Positions 6,201 through 11,035 of a DNA stretch of 11,035 bases are shown here, one piece after another (positions within the stretch are counted from its first letter, which is position 1; every line of letters starts with the position of its first letter). The position numbers were made by a program, and so were the translations under genes. The stretch is from Deltaproteobacteria bacterium (lineage in GTDB: Bacteria > Desulfobacterota > Desulfarculia > Adiutricales > Adiutricaceae). The notes beneath the pieces are model-generated. The model did not search any database. It saw only the letters and a program-made list of their open reading frames with translations, and was not told the DNA's origin. The DNA lies in NCBI GenBank assembly GCA_031267005.1, contig JAIRZX010000107.1:1-11035 (forward strand). Reading direction: 5' to 3'.

Positions 6201-7915
6201 GCCTTTTCCTTCTCCTCCCCCCTCTCCCTCTCCCTTTCGGCGGCCGCCTCCAGGCGCTCCCTCACCCCGGCCTCGTCCCTGGAGGGGTCGTAGCTTAACC
6301 CCCGCGCCAGGAGTTTCGGCCAGCCGTGCCCGTGTCCCACCGCCGAGCCGCAGATACGCGCGCCGTCCACCTCGAAGGCTATCCCTAGCACCCTGCCCGT
6401 GCCCTTGAGGTTCGGCAGGACCCGGGCCCCGGCGGCCTCCATGGCGTCCATGAAGAGCGGCAGGGGGATCCCGCCGCCCGCGAGAAGCTCCTGGATCTCC
6501 TCGGCGAGCGCCGGCCCCAGCCCGAGCCCGGCCCGGACGACGGCGGCGAGGGGCGCCGGCCTGGACGCGGCGGCCGGCTTCAAGCCGCCTCCGCCCTGAA
6601 TTTCCCCGGCGCCCGGAATCTCCCCGCCGTCCCGGCCGGGAAGCGGCCCGAAGGGCGGGGGAACGGCGTCCGGGTCGTAGGAGAGCCCCTTCCCGAGAAG
6701 CTTCCCCAGGCCGTAGCCGGAGCCCATGGCCGAGCCCTTGAAGCTCAAAGGGCCGCAGCCGAACCTGAGCCCGGAGAGCCGCCCCTTCGCGGAGACGCTG
6801 GGCGTCACTTCCACGCCCTTCAAGCGCAGCCCCCGCACGAACCCGTCCATGCCTATCCCGCCGCCCGCCAGGAGTGAGTCCGCCGCCTCCTTCACGAACG
6901 CCATGACCGGCGGCAAGCCGCCCGGGCCCTTCCCCCCGGGCCGGCCGCCGCCTCCTTCCCCCCCGCCCGTTCCGCCTTCCCGTCCCCCGGCTTCCAGGCG
7001 GCGGGCCGTTCCGCCTTCCCGTTCCCCGGCTTCCAGGCGGCGGGCCGTTCCTCCTTCCCCCGCCGCTTCCCCCTGGCCGCCGGCGCCCCCCGCGGGGGCG
7101 GCGAGGCCCAAAGCCTCCTGCATGGCCGCGAGGTCCTTCGCGGGATCGCTGGCTATCCCGGCGGCCAGCGCGGCGCCCCAGCCGTATCTCGCCCCCAGGG
7201 AGCTCCCCTTGAAGGCCTTCCCGTCCAGCAGGTAGGAGATCCCCGCCACGCCGCCCGCGCCGTCCACTTCCACGCGCAGGTCTATGCCGAAGGAGGCGAG
7301 GCTCAGGGCGAAGGCGGGCAGGCCCCCGTCCAGGAAGCCGTTCGAGACGGCGTCCAGGTGCCAGTCGACGGCGTCCTGGATCCCCTCCTTGCAGGAAAGG
7401 GTCCCCTCGCGGATGGATCTCTGGATCTGCTTGCGGGAAAGCGGCCTCCTCGCCGGCTTCCCCGCCCTCGGGGCGGGGGCGAGCCCGAACTCCTCCTCCA
7501 GCCTGGCGCAGGCCGCGGACGCCCTCCAGAAGTCGTTGGAGTCGCTCCACAGGCTCCCGTCCCCCGCGTTCACCCTGCAGGCGATCACGTGGACGTGGTC
7601 CTTGCCGGTGTCGCGGTGGCGCACGGCCACGTAGTCGGTCCCCTCCGGAAAGCCCATCTCCTCCATGAACCTCTCGGCTATCCGGTTCCACTCGGCGTCG
7701 CCCGCGCTCTCGCCCGGCGGCAGGCTCAGGCTGCAGTGCCACACGGGCTTGGCGACCCCCGGCCTCCTCGCGCACGCCGCGGCGAAGGACTCGGCCAGCT
7801 GCGCGGCGGTCCCCTCGCCCGCGGTGCCCCCCACGAGCACGGGGTCTTTCTTCGCCTGCATGGCGTATTCGAGCACCCTGGCGAAGTCCCTGCCCTTGGT
7901 GACGTTAGCTATCAC
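3215..7915 (-). CDS. Giant MOB_P-type relaxase with six repeated post-catalytic modules and LPD7-like C-terminal part
   Basis: The open frame has 1566 codons and starts at GTG 7915, overlapping the mobC-like stop by 11 bases, so translation is probably coupled. The N-terminal relaxase domain carries a candidate nicking tyrosine Tyr17 (RVLEYAMQ), the HCSLSLPPGE strand (His60), and the metal-binding motif HRDTGKDHVH (His100, Asp102, His107, His109) followed by Asn116. It would cleave oriT and pilot the transferred strand. About six copies of one module follow (roughly 178-270, 338-420, 468-560, 670-762, 850-942, 975-1060), each with a Val/Pro-rich strand, G-x-(V/L)-x-G(I/L), GS-x-LG and a (Y)DP-x-x-D end. 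Linkers are low complexity. From residue 1053 to about 1216 the frame loses coding bias because another gene occupies the other frame. Coding bias returns at about 1220-1470 with LPD7-like sequence, then a Pro-rich tail. Whether the real protein ends near residue 1060 or runs to 3215 is uncertain, since no stop lies between. Confidence 0.8.
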   Translation of the reverse strand: MIANVTKGRDFARVLEYAMQAKKDPVLVGGTAGEGTAAQLAESFAAACARRPGVAKPVWHCSLSLPPGESAGDAEWNRIAERFMEEMGFPEGTDYVAVRHRDTGKDHVHVIACRVNAGDGSLWSDSNDFWRASAACARLEEEFGLAPAPRAGKPARRPLSRKQIQRSIREGTLSCKEGIQDAVDWHLDAVSNGFLDGGLPAFALSLASFGIDLRVEVDGAGGVAGISYLLDGKAFKGSSLGARYGWGAALAAGIASDPAKDLAAMQEALGLAAPAGGAGGQGEAAGEGGTARRLEAGEREGGTARRLEAGGREGGTGGGEGGGGRPGGKGPGGLPPVMAFVKEAADSLLAGGGIGMDGFVRGLRLKGVEVTPSVSAKGRLSGLRFGCGPLSFKGSAMGSGYGLGKLLGKGLSYDPDAVPPPFGPLPGRDGGEIPGAGEIQGGGGLKPAAASRPAPLAAVVRAGLGLGPALAEEIQELLAGGGIPLPLFMDAMEAAGARVLPNLKGTGRVLGIAFEVDGARICGSAVGHGHGWPKLLARGLSYDPSRDEAGVRERLEAAAERERERGEEKEKAKAKFNGEAAASAGETLFNGEADASAGEAEFGGGPDVSAGEAEFNGEADAPAGEAEFGGGPDAPAGEAVFNGEADASAERLAGGSGARDPGGRERSEMLEETKQRLRVKISKVMAAKRPMPLPEFITRLRSVGVKVVLNLQSTGNVTGVTFGLGDEKAAGSELGRTFGWAGLVRRGLLYDRELHFKKAERHGGAAYKSAAAAGASGGLGAGYEAGITSGQGPGAKSGEAAGTGDESGIKAGRASGAKPGAPAPGGPAAAVSSRAKAFPPLAAAVMAGADLKEELRAAISKVLEGRKIALPDFMDLMAAWGAEVTPNIRSAGNVAGLKFEVAGIRVNASDLGRGWSWGGLADMGIVYDPAWDEAGVRARLARRGAAAPPGPEAPPVPPSMWSGLSAAALRFGVGIKRVAKAAISKVLGFLARPVSFFGFARKMGGEGVGVEPLFGEKGGMADVRYSAGGESVLGSGLGQGYDLPGIKAKGVADVGRDEWGAAKEPLSFGAEEGRAGGEAGGSRLGPGRPGGGDGGGGSLSGRPGGRDPGDPAHLGSGAERAPGRSGLADGGGLVPAPGKGRGPRPGLLRRNPAEPGGGLQDGGAPGAALGAGAGPPAAGKGRLCPRFPGPGHDFARLRDAGRPGGGTVEAPGRGLREGGGPGGRDRLRLCEVWDPGRAELPGFAAEERGGDAWYLPEGGGGPSFVDRGFYVDCLGDSDGELSASLRLAQDKWGGVAPCGPPAFLARCWKLARLGGVNLWLAPGPPFFPPRGLEPALGNEGALLFVFGSLADALVSAEGAGSKPALCGGPDFAGAFAAIGGYLGGAGPGATAAVLFGPGPGGTGGAGAAFGCLFDMGSDAGLSAALRLGAGTGRSVSLRGPDEFLLRGWRLARERGVPLAETPELGIALGRAPSGARPTGLERRSPALAPGRFGRPREFAPVPGPFPARSSPYPPAAPEQVPAPRTAAPRRQLRPRDPAPAPGPYHDPDPGPGPGPGFRGPGGGPGM
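3248..3280. repeat. 6-bp tandem repeat encoding the Pro-Gly/Asp tail of the relaxase frame
   Basis: Successive GGACCG/GGATCG units (about five) read on the minus strand as alternating Asp/Gly-Pro dipeptides just before the end of the frame. This makes the last tens of residues of the relaxase frame doubtful as a folded structure. Confidence 0.7.
3450..4269 (-). other. LPD7-like coding segment in the relaxase frame (possibly a separate gene)
   Basis: Coding-type codon use resumes in the relaxase frame right after the stop of the nested gene. Residues about 1264-1325 (FVDRGFYVD, then ELSASLRLAQDKWGG, then CWKLARLGGVNLW) match the pattern of LPD7 domains, which are found in relaxases and other conjugation proteins. 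A second, weaker copy lies at about 1410-1465 (GLSAALRLGAGTGR.., DEFLLRGWRLARERGV). The part between (about 1338-1410) has the layout of a Toprim domain without its acidic residues. If this is a separate gene, the only early in-frame start I find is TTG 4198, and its ribosome binding site is weak. The decayed copy at the left edge shows that the peptide was once duplicated together with the nested gene. Confidence 0.5.
4256..4264 (-). repeat. Run of nine G (minus strand) between nested gene stop and LPD7-like segment
   Basis: Nine consecutive C on the plus strand lie a few bases after the TGA of the nested gene. The decayed copy has seven C, one A and two C at the same place (153-162), one base longer overall. 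Length variation here would change which frame enters the LPD7-like segment. Confidence 0.8.
4270..4758 (-). CDS. Small coiled-coil protein with C-terminal membrane helix, nested in the relaxase gene (MobB-like position)
   Basis: 162 residues in a frame shifted by one base from the relaxase. ATG 4758 follows AAGGGG (4765-4770) at a spacing of six bases, and an in-frame TAA lies just upstream, so the start is well defined. Across this stretch nearly all third codon positions are G or C in this frame, whereas the relaxase frame gives a Gly/Pro/Arg-rich shadow, so this frame is the one under coding pressure. Residues about 18-95 are charged with leucine heptad-like spacing (RKRDEQAERLAEAV.., SEAELKERLGVLDS). 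Residues about 132-156 (SALVFLALAMTSLACG..) form one membrane helix, followed by a short basic tail. I do not recognise the family. In RSF1010 the membrane protein MobB, in ColE1 MbeB/MbeD and in RP4 TraH are likewise encoded inside the relaxase gene, so an accessory role in relaxosome delivery is inferred from position and architecture. Confidence 0.75.
   Translation of the reverse strand: MSEGTSGGRLRSPYPLERKRDEQAERLAEAVSALGARAEGTAEAVVCLAGRADGILEILRTSEAELKERLGVLDSRTAEALSLLRGKAGAPGPACYGETPLSLAEACRMEGRLARLLEREPAPPPPEKGGSALVFLALAMTSLACGTLGGLAAELLRRLAAG
4765..4770 (-). promoter_or_regulatory. Ribosome binding site of the nested gene
   Basis: AAGGGG on the minus strand ends six bases before ATG 4758. 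It lies inside the last relaxase module, so translation of the nested gene starts within relaxase coding DNA. Confidence 0.5.
5957..6190 (-). repeat. 39-bp tandem repeat (six units) in a relaxase linker
   Basis: Six 13-codon units run between relaxase modules 3 and 4 (residues about 576-653). They alternate between FNGEADASAGEAE-type and FGGGPDASAGEAE-type sequence. Phe codons at 6190 and 5995 are exactly five periods apart. The array encodes an acidic, flexible spacer and is likely to vary in copy number. Confidence 0.9.
6969..7046 (-). repeat. 39-bp direct repeat (two units) in another relaxase linker
   Basis: Two adjacent 39-base units (6969-7007 and 7008-7046) differ at one base by eye, with a partial third unit after them. 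They encode GGTARRLEAGERE-type peptides between relaxase modules 1 and 2. Confidence 0.9.
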
Positions 7916-8996
7916 GCCCGACTCCCATGAGCCCCTGCCTGTACGCGAGGAGCCGCGCGTGCGCGGCGTCTATCAGGGGGCAGGGCCCCCCGTCCCGTCC
8001 CAGGCGGTTGCGGAGCTGGGTCAGGTTGGAGGCCAGCCTGCTCAGCCTGCAGTAGGCCTCCGCGTTCTCCCGGGGCACGGCGGGCGGCGGGCCCGACAGG
8101 CAGCAGCGCCTCGCGTAGTCCGCCACCGTGGACGCGGCCCGCTTCCGGGCGCGGCCTACCGCCGCCGCCTCGGCCCCGTCCACTATGAGGTACACCTTGG
8201 ACGCCCTCGGCCCCGCCGCCCCCCCGCCGCCTGCGGGCTTCCGGGGCCCGGACCCCGGCCCCGGCGCGGGCTCCCGGCCCAGAGCCTTGCTGACGTCGGC
8301 GGCGGTCACCCTGACCGCCCCGCCGCCGTACTTGAGCGCGAGGGACAGGTTCGCCGACTCGGCCACCTGCGCCAAGGACATGCCCCCGGCGACCATCTCC
8401 CCCACCAGCCCGCGGCCCGCCGCGACGGCGGCCAGCGCCTCTTCCCGGGCCCGCTCCGCGTCGAACGCGCCGGCGTCGGCCGAAAACGCCGGGAGCGACA
8501 CGTTCAAGGAAGTCCGCCGCTTCCCCGCCCGACGCCCTCCCGCCCGCGCCCGGAAAACGGGCTTCGCGCCCGGGCCCGCGGCCCCGCAGGCGGGACGGGA
8601 CGCCGGTCCGCCGCCCTCCCCTCCGGCCGCCGCGCTTCCGCCGGCCTTCCGGCCGCCGCTTTCCGGGCTTCCCCCGGGCCACCCGCCGTTCCCGTCGAAC
8701 TCCGCCAGGGCCGCGTAGGCCCCGGCGACCATCGCCTTCCTTTTGCCCTGGTCCTGGTTAGCCGCCTTCATGAAGACGTTCAGCGTTTCGGAGAACCCGG
8801 CCAGCCGCCCGTACTCCTCGCCGTCGGCCGCGCTCGCCGCCTCGGGCGGCTCCGCCAGGCAGCGCGAGCGTATGAAGTCGCCCCTCCCCATGCCCGCCAA
8901 GGCGCGCAAAAGGTCTATGAACCCTTTTTCGGAGCGGGTTACCCTGACGTGGTACACGACCTTCCTCGTCCCCCGCGGCCCGTTGCTTCCAGTCAT
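7905..8996 (-). CDS. mobC: MobC-like relaxosome accessory protein with two MobC-type domains
   Basis: 363 residues from ATG 8996, chosen because GGGAGG stands five bases upstream. A longer frame starting at 9182 adds only Pro/Ala/Arg-rich sequence. Residues 11-100 (KVVYHVRVTRSEK..FIRSRCL.., EEYGRLAGFSETLNVF) and 266-357 (SKVYLIVDG.., VADYARRCCLSG, NAEAYCRLSRLASNLTQLRNRL) each show the pattern of MobC: a short strand, helices ending in a Cys/Arg-rich segment, then an L-x-x-x-x-x-x-LN/NL-type helix. MobC proteins bind oriT and open it for the relaxase. Between the two lies a low-complexity linker and a 42-residue module (about 201-242) also found in the 176-residue protein upstream. The end overlaps the relaxase start by 11 bases. 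Two MobC-like domains in one chain are unusual; the C-terminal one is the clearer match. Confidence 0.8.
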   Translation of the reverse strand: MTGSNGPRGTRKVVYHVRVTRSEKGFIDLLRALAGMGRGDFIRSRCLAEPPEAASAADGEEYGRLAGFSETLNVFMKAANQDQGKRKAMVAGAYAALAEFDGNGGWPGGSPESGGRKAGGSAAAGGEGGGPASRPACGAAGPGAKPVFRARAGGRRAGKRRTSLNVSLPAFSADAGAFDAERAREEALAAVAAGRGLVGEMVAGGMSLAQVAESANLSLALKYGGGAVRVTAADVSKALGREPAPGPGSGPRKPAGGGGAAGPRASKVYLIVDGAEAAAVGRARKRAASTVADYARRCCLSGPPPAVPRENAEAYCRLSRLASNLTQLRNRLGRDGGPCPLIDAAHARLLAYRQGLMGVGRDS

Positions 8997-9113
8997 TTTC
9001 CCTCCCGGCCGGGGACTCCCGGCCGCGCGCCTTCCAGTCAGTCGGCCGCCCCATTCTTTTCCCCGGGGCCCCGGCGCGCCGGCCCTGAACCGCAGCGGCC
9101 CAGCGCGGCCGAA

Positions 9114-9348
9114 GCGGAGCGCGGCCGGGCCCGCTCTCGGGGGGGTGGCGGCGGGGGCGGCGGTCCTCCGCGCCGTCGGCAAGGAGCGTCAGCGGGAGGC
9201 GACGGCGCGCTTCCGCACGGCCTTAGCGGAGCGCGGCCGGGCTCGCTCTCTGGGGGGGGGCGGGGTGGCGGTCCTCCGGGCGGGACGCCGAGCGCCAGCG
9301 AGCGCGGCCCAGCCCGGACAAGACGGGACGCGAGCGGAGCGCGGCCCG
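9114..9348. repeat. Three spaced copies of GCGGAGCGCGGCC
   Basis: The motif starts at 9114, 9226 and 9334, spaced 112 and 108 bases apart. The first two copies sit in longer repeats of about 50 bases that also share CGCTCTC, a G-run and GGCGGTCCTCCG, so the period is about 110 bases. Confidence 0.75.
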
Positions 9349-9403
9349 TCTCAGCCGCCGGGGAAAAGGGATGGAAGCGAAGCGCACAGCCCCCCGGCGG
9401 TCC

Positions 9404-9453
9404 CCAAACCAAGCAAAGCGCGGTTTGGCAAGGTGGGCTGAAGGCATACCTTG
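9404..9453. repeat. Two consecutive inverted repeats
   Basis: CCAAACC (9404-9410) pairs with GGTTTGG (9422-9428), and CAAGGT (9429-9434) pairs directly afterwards with ACCTTG (9448-9453). They abut without a gap. There is no T-run, so a terminator is unlikely. A relaxosome or regulator binding site is possible. Confidence 0.6.
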
Positions 9454-9718
9454 CTCGGGCGCTCCGGACGGGGGGACGGGGAACAGCCGCGCCAGCTGCC
9501 CGTCTTTCCCCCGTCGCGCTCCCGCCCTCCGCCGCCTTCCCGCAGGGCCCTGCCCTGCCCCGCCGCCAGCGGCGGCCGTCCGGGCCGGGCCGCCTTAAAG
9601 AGCCCGGAAGCGGCGAAGCCGAGGCGAGGCCGCCGCGGGGACCGCGGCGGCCGCCGGATATGGACGGGGCCCCCCGGGAAGGACCCGTCCGTGTCGACCC
9701 GGCCGCAGGGCCGCAGTT

Positions 9719-10249
9719 TCAGCCCGCCGGCTTCACGGGGACTGCGGCCGGGTCGGGCCGAAGGCGGCCTAAAGTCACCGCCGCGGGCGTCGCGGTAGCG
9801 GGGCTCTGCCCGCCGCGATCGACTGCCCTGTCCCCGGGCTCTCTGAGCCTGGCGCCCTTCTCCTTGGAAACCGCCTCGCCCGGCTCCGTCGCCTTGGCTG
9901 CCTTCGCTCCGGACCGCCGCGCCTTGGACGCCCCCCGCCTGGCCACGCCAGCGGAGATAATATCCCTGACCGCCTTCTCGCCGCCCAGGGACGCCGTCAT
10001 GTCCTCCCCGGTAACGGTCACGCGCGTGTTGGGGCAGTTCTTTTTCAGAGCGTAGTTGGCGTCGGCAACGATGAATTCCAGGCTTTTCCCGTTTCCCAGC
10101 ATCCTGGCGTACGTGGGCGCCACCTTCCCGAGAAGTTCGGCCAGCTCGATCGTGGTCTTGTACGGCCTGTACTCGCCCACGCTGCCTATAAACAGGGATT
10201 CCGATATCTTCAAAGTTTTATCCGCTGAGCACGGACCGTCTTTCGCCAT
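9719..10249 (-). CDS. Hypothetical 176-residue protein sharing a module with the MobC-like protein
   Basis: Starts at ATG 10249 after AAGGAAAG at good spacing. Alternative starts lie at 10288 and 10315, but the added residues look like leader sequence. I do not recognise the family. Residues about 11-100 look folded (KTLKISESLFIG.., YKTTIELAELLGKV). Residues 50-91 (MLGNGKSLEF..ADANYAL..VTVTGEDMTASLGGE) align without gaps to residues 201-242 of the MobC-like protein with about 14 of 42 identical. The last 75 residues are basic, then Pro/Ala-rich, and probably disordered. The first half is lower in GC than the rest of the operon. It is the first gene of the mob operon, so a DNA-binding relaxosome or regulatory role is inferred. 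No membrane segment or signal peptide is seen. Confidence 0.7.
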   Translation of the reverse strand: MAKDGPCSADKTLKISESLFIGSVGEYRPYKTTIELAELLGKVAPTYARMLGNGKSLEFIVADANYALKKNCPNTRVTVTGEDMTASLGGEKAVRDIISAGVARRGASKARRSGAKAAKATEPGEAVSKEKGARLREPGDRAVDRGGQSPATATPAAVTLGRLRPDPAAVPVKPAG

Positions 10250-10381
10250 TTGTCTTTCCTTTTCCTGTAGTGGGATGTTGCGGACCATTTTCGCTCCGGC
10301 GCCTCCGCCGCGCACGATGCCGCCGGGCTCCCGCCGGAAGCCGTTCGGTGCGAAGGAGGCCTTTTTCCGTCGCCTCTACTA

Positions 10382-10403
10382 TATATAATGGGCCTGATGG
10401 CCC
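10382..10403. promoter_or_regulatory. Putative promoter/operator: TATATAAT box next to a palindrome
   Basis: A strongly AT-rich box (TATATAAT, 10382-10389) stands alone in GC-rich DNA. It can serve as a -10 element on either strand. On the minus strand it would give a leader of about 130 bases for the 176-residue gene. The palindrome GGGCC-TGAT-GGCCC (10390-10403) touches it and would suit an autoregulatory operator or an oriT inverted repeat. No good -35 hexamer is obvious on either strand. Confidence 0.4.
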
Positions 10404-10410
10404 GTCCTGC
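10390..10410 (+). other. Candidate oriT core (inverted repeat plus nic-like sequence)
   Basis: The palindrome at 10390-10403 is followed directly by GTCCTGC (10404-10410), close to the IncP/MOB_P nic core YATCCTG|Y. A further perfect inverted repeat lies at 10436-10451. MOB_P oriTs commonly sit upstream of the relaxosome genes with an inverted repeat just before nic. The core differs from consensus at one key position. Confidence 0.3.
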
Positions 10411-10435
10411 ATCCGGCTCCCGTTTCCGCCTTCCC

Positions 10436-10451
10436 GCGACGGCAACGTCGC
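10436..10451. repeat. Perfect inverted repeat GCGACG-GCAA-CGTCGC
   Basis: A six-base stem with a GCAA loop (a GNRA tetraloop if transcribed). It lies in the gene-free region in front of the mob operon. Confidence 0.7.
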
Positions 10452-10507
10452 CGGAGTGAGAACGCCTCCCCGCCGGAGGAGCCCCGAAGCCGGGCCGGGC
10501 GGACTCC

Positions 10508-10530
10508 GCCCCGCTTCATAAAAGCGGGGC
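10508..10530. repeat. Perfect 9-bp inverted repeat with 5-base loop
   Basis: GCCCCGCTT (10508-10516) pairs with AAGCGGGGC (10522-10530) around CATAA. It is the strongest hairpin in the window. No T-run follows on either strand, so it is not a typical intrinsic terminator. Confidence 0.8.
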
Positions 10531-10777
10531 CTGGGCAAACCCCTGCGTACGTCCCGGAACTCTCCGGGAAGTTCGTTGGGGACAATTTCCGCGTCTGGCC
10601 AGCAAGCTTCCGCGAATTCACGTCCCGGGGCCCCGGCGGCCTAGCGGGGCCGCTTCGGGGGCAAAGGTCGCCGCCAATTCAGCGCGGCCCCCGCCCCGAA
10701 GCCCGCCTCTGCGGGGATCAAGGACGTCCAACGCAGGACTGAACCCCGCCGGGGCGCTACGCGCCCATTCTTCCGGA

Positions 10778-10797
10778 CTCCGGCTTCGCAATAAACG
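10778..10797 (+). repeat. Imperfect direct repeat, left copy
   Basis: CTCCGGCTTCGCAATAAACG matches the last 21 bases of the window (11015-11035), differing by one substitution and one inserted base. The two copies bracket an AT-rich island. Confidence 0.65.
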
Positions 10798-10845
10798 CCT
10801 CGGCCCCCGAACGGCACCAGTCTGCGCAGGCAGACAGACCGCCGG

Positions 10846-10965
10846 ACGATTGATCTAATAGATCTATATGATCATCTTACAACTAAAACCTATCTATTTT
10901 TTCATACAAACGATTTAAAAGCAAGTTAATTCTATTCACATATTATCCGATAACGGGAAGAACGA
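10846..10965. other. AT-rich island with a near-perfect palindrome
   Basis: Base composition switches abruptly from GC-rich to AT-rich at about 10845. GATCTA-A-TAGATC is a 13-base palindrome near 10853-10865. No open frame is convincing. It may be an element boundary, a replication or integration site, or a promoter for a gene to the right. Confidence 0.5.
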
Positions 10966-10973
10966 CTGGCTCA

Positions 10974-11009
10974 AATAAGGGGAGGCTCCGCTCCCGCAGA
11001 CACCTTATT
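10974..11009. repeat. Nested inverted repeat
   Basis: AATAAGG (10974-10980) pairs with CCTTATT (11003-11009), enclosing a GGAG-CTCC inner stem. It lies between the AT-rich island and the right copy of the direct repeat. Confidence 0.55.
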
Positions 11010-11014
11010 CACAC

Positions 11015-11035
11015 CTCCTGCTTCGCAACTAAACG
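11015..11035 (+). repeat. Imperfect direct repeat, right copy
   Basis: Second copy of the element at 10778-10797, reaching the last base of the window, so its true length is unknown. Confidence 0.65.

Larger units (their letters stand above)
8997..9718. other. Repeat-rich gap inside the mob operon without a supported gene
   Basis: About 720 bases without a convincing frame on either strand. The open frames are Arg/Pro/Gly-rich shadows. It carries three spaced copies of a GC-rich motif and two successive inverted repeats. Position between two relaxosome genes suggests a protein-binding or structured DNA region, or the remains of a lost gene. Confidence 0.5.
10404..10845. other. Gene-free, hairpin-rich region upstream of the mob operon
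   Basis: No coding region is supported on either strand. Besides the repeats listed separately it contains GCTTCGGGG (10652-10660) pairing with CCCCGAAGC (10694-10702), GGGCGC-TAC-GCGCCC (10752-10766) and GTCTGC-GCAG-GCAGAC (10820-10835). Such density suggests a region that acts as folded single strand or RNA, for example an origin of transfer with its leading region. Confidence 0.5.

Noticed and set aside
6186..7775. Second minus-strand frame of 529 codons inside the relaxase
   Set aside because: Arg/Gly-rich shadow of the relaxase; the coding signal and the catalytic motifs are in the relaxase frame.
8997..9182. N-terminal extension of the MobC-like gene
   Set aside because: Low-complexity sequence; ATG 8996 is preceded by a strong GGGAGG.
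7665..10055. Long plus-strand open frame of about 796 codons
   Set aside because: It runs antisense through the relaxase start, the MobC-like gene and the repeat-rich gap, with low-complexity Arg/Pro/Gly composition and no recognisable domain.
10508..10530. Intrinsic terminator
   Set aside because: The stem is strong but no T-run follows on either strand, and no gene ends next to it.

Overview
The window is a GC-rich mobilisation (MOB) region, carried on a plasmid or an integrated mobilisable element, next to one lower-GC accessory gene. Very high GC in most of the window and GC-ending codons in the mob genes point to a GC-rich bacterium. The AAA-ATPase-like/PD-(D/E)XK family of the accessory gene is common in anaerobic and host-associated bacteria, but the sequence alone does not fix the taxon. 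There is no rRNA, tRNA, CRISPR array, transposase or type IV secretion gene, so this looks like a mobilisable module that would depend on a transfer apparatus elsewhere.

Layout: 1-570 is a decayed second copy, in the same orientation, of the block at about 4090-4720 (start of an LPD7-like domain plus the 3' part of a small membrane-protein gene). Positions 993-2738 (+) encode an AAA-ATPase-like protein with a C-terminal PD-(D/E)XK nuclease domain, with its own putative promoter. After a gene-poor convergent gap (2739-3214), the minus strand carries the mob operon, transcribed from right to left: a 176-residue protein (10249-9719), a repeat-rich gap (9718-8997), a 363-residue MobC-like accessory protein (8996-7905), and a very large MOB_P-type relaxase (7915-3215) that starts inside the end of mobC. 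The region from 10380 to the right end has no gene. It holds a series of perfect inverted repeats, a possible oriT, and then an abrupt switch to AT-rich DNA at about 10845.

How the genes may work together: the MobC-like protein and probably the 176-residue protein would bind oriT and help the relaxase (Tyr17, HxD...HxH metal site) to nick one strand. The two accessory proteins share a 42-residue module that aligns without gaps. The relaxase repeats its post-catalytic module six times and continues in an open frame to LPD7-like domains. Inside that frame, in another reading frame, sits a 162-residue gene for a coiled protein with a C-terminal membrane helix. This recalls mobB in RSF1010 mobA, mbeB/mbeD in ColE1 mbeA and traH in RP4 traI.

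The most interesting points are this nested gene and the gene-boundary puzzle around it, the six-fold relaxase module, the patchy decayed duplicate, and the shared module of the two accessory proteins.
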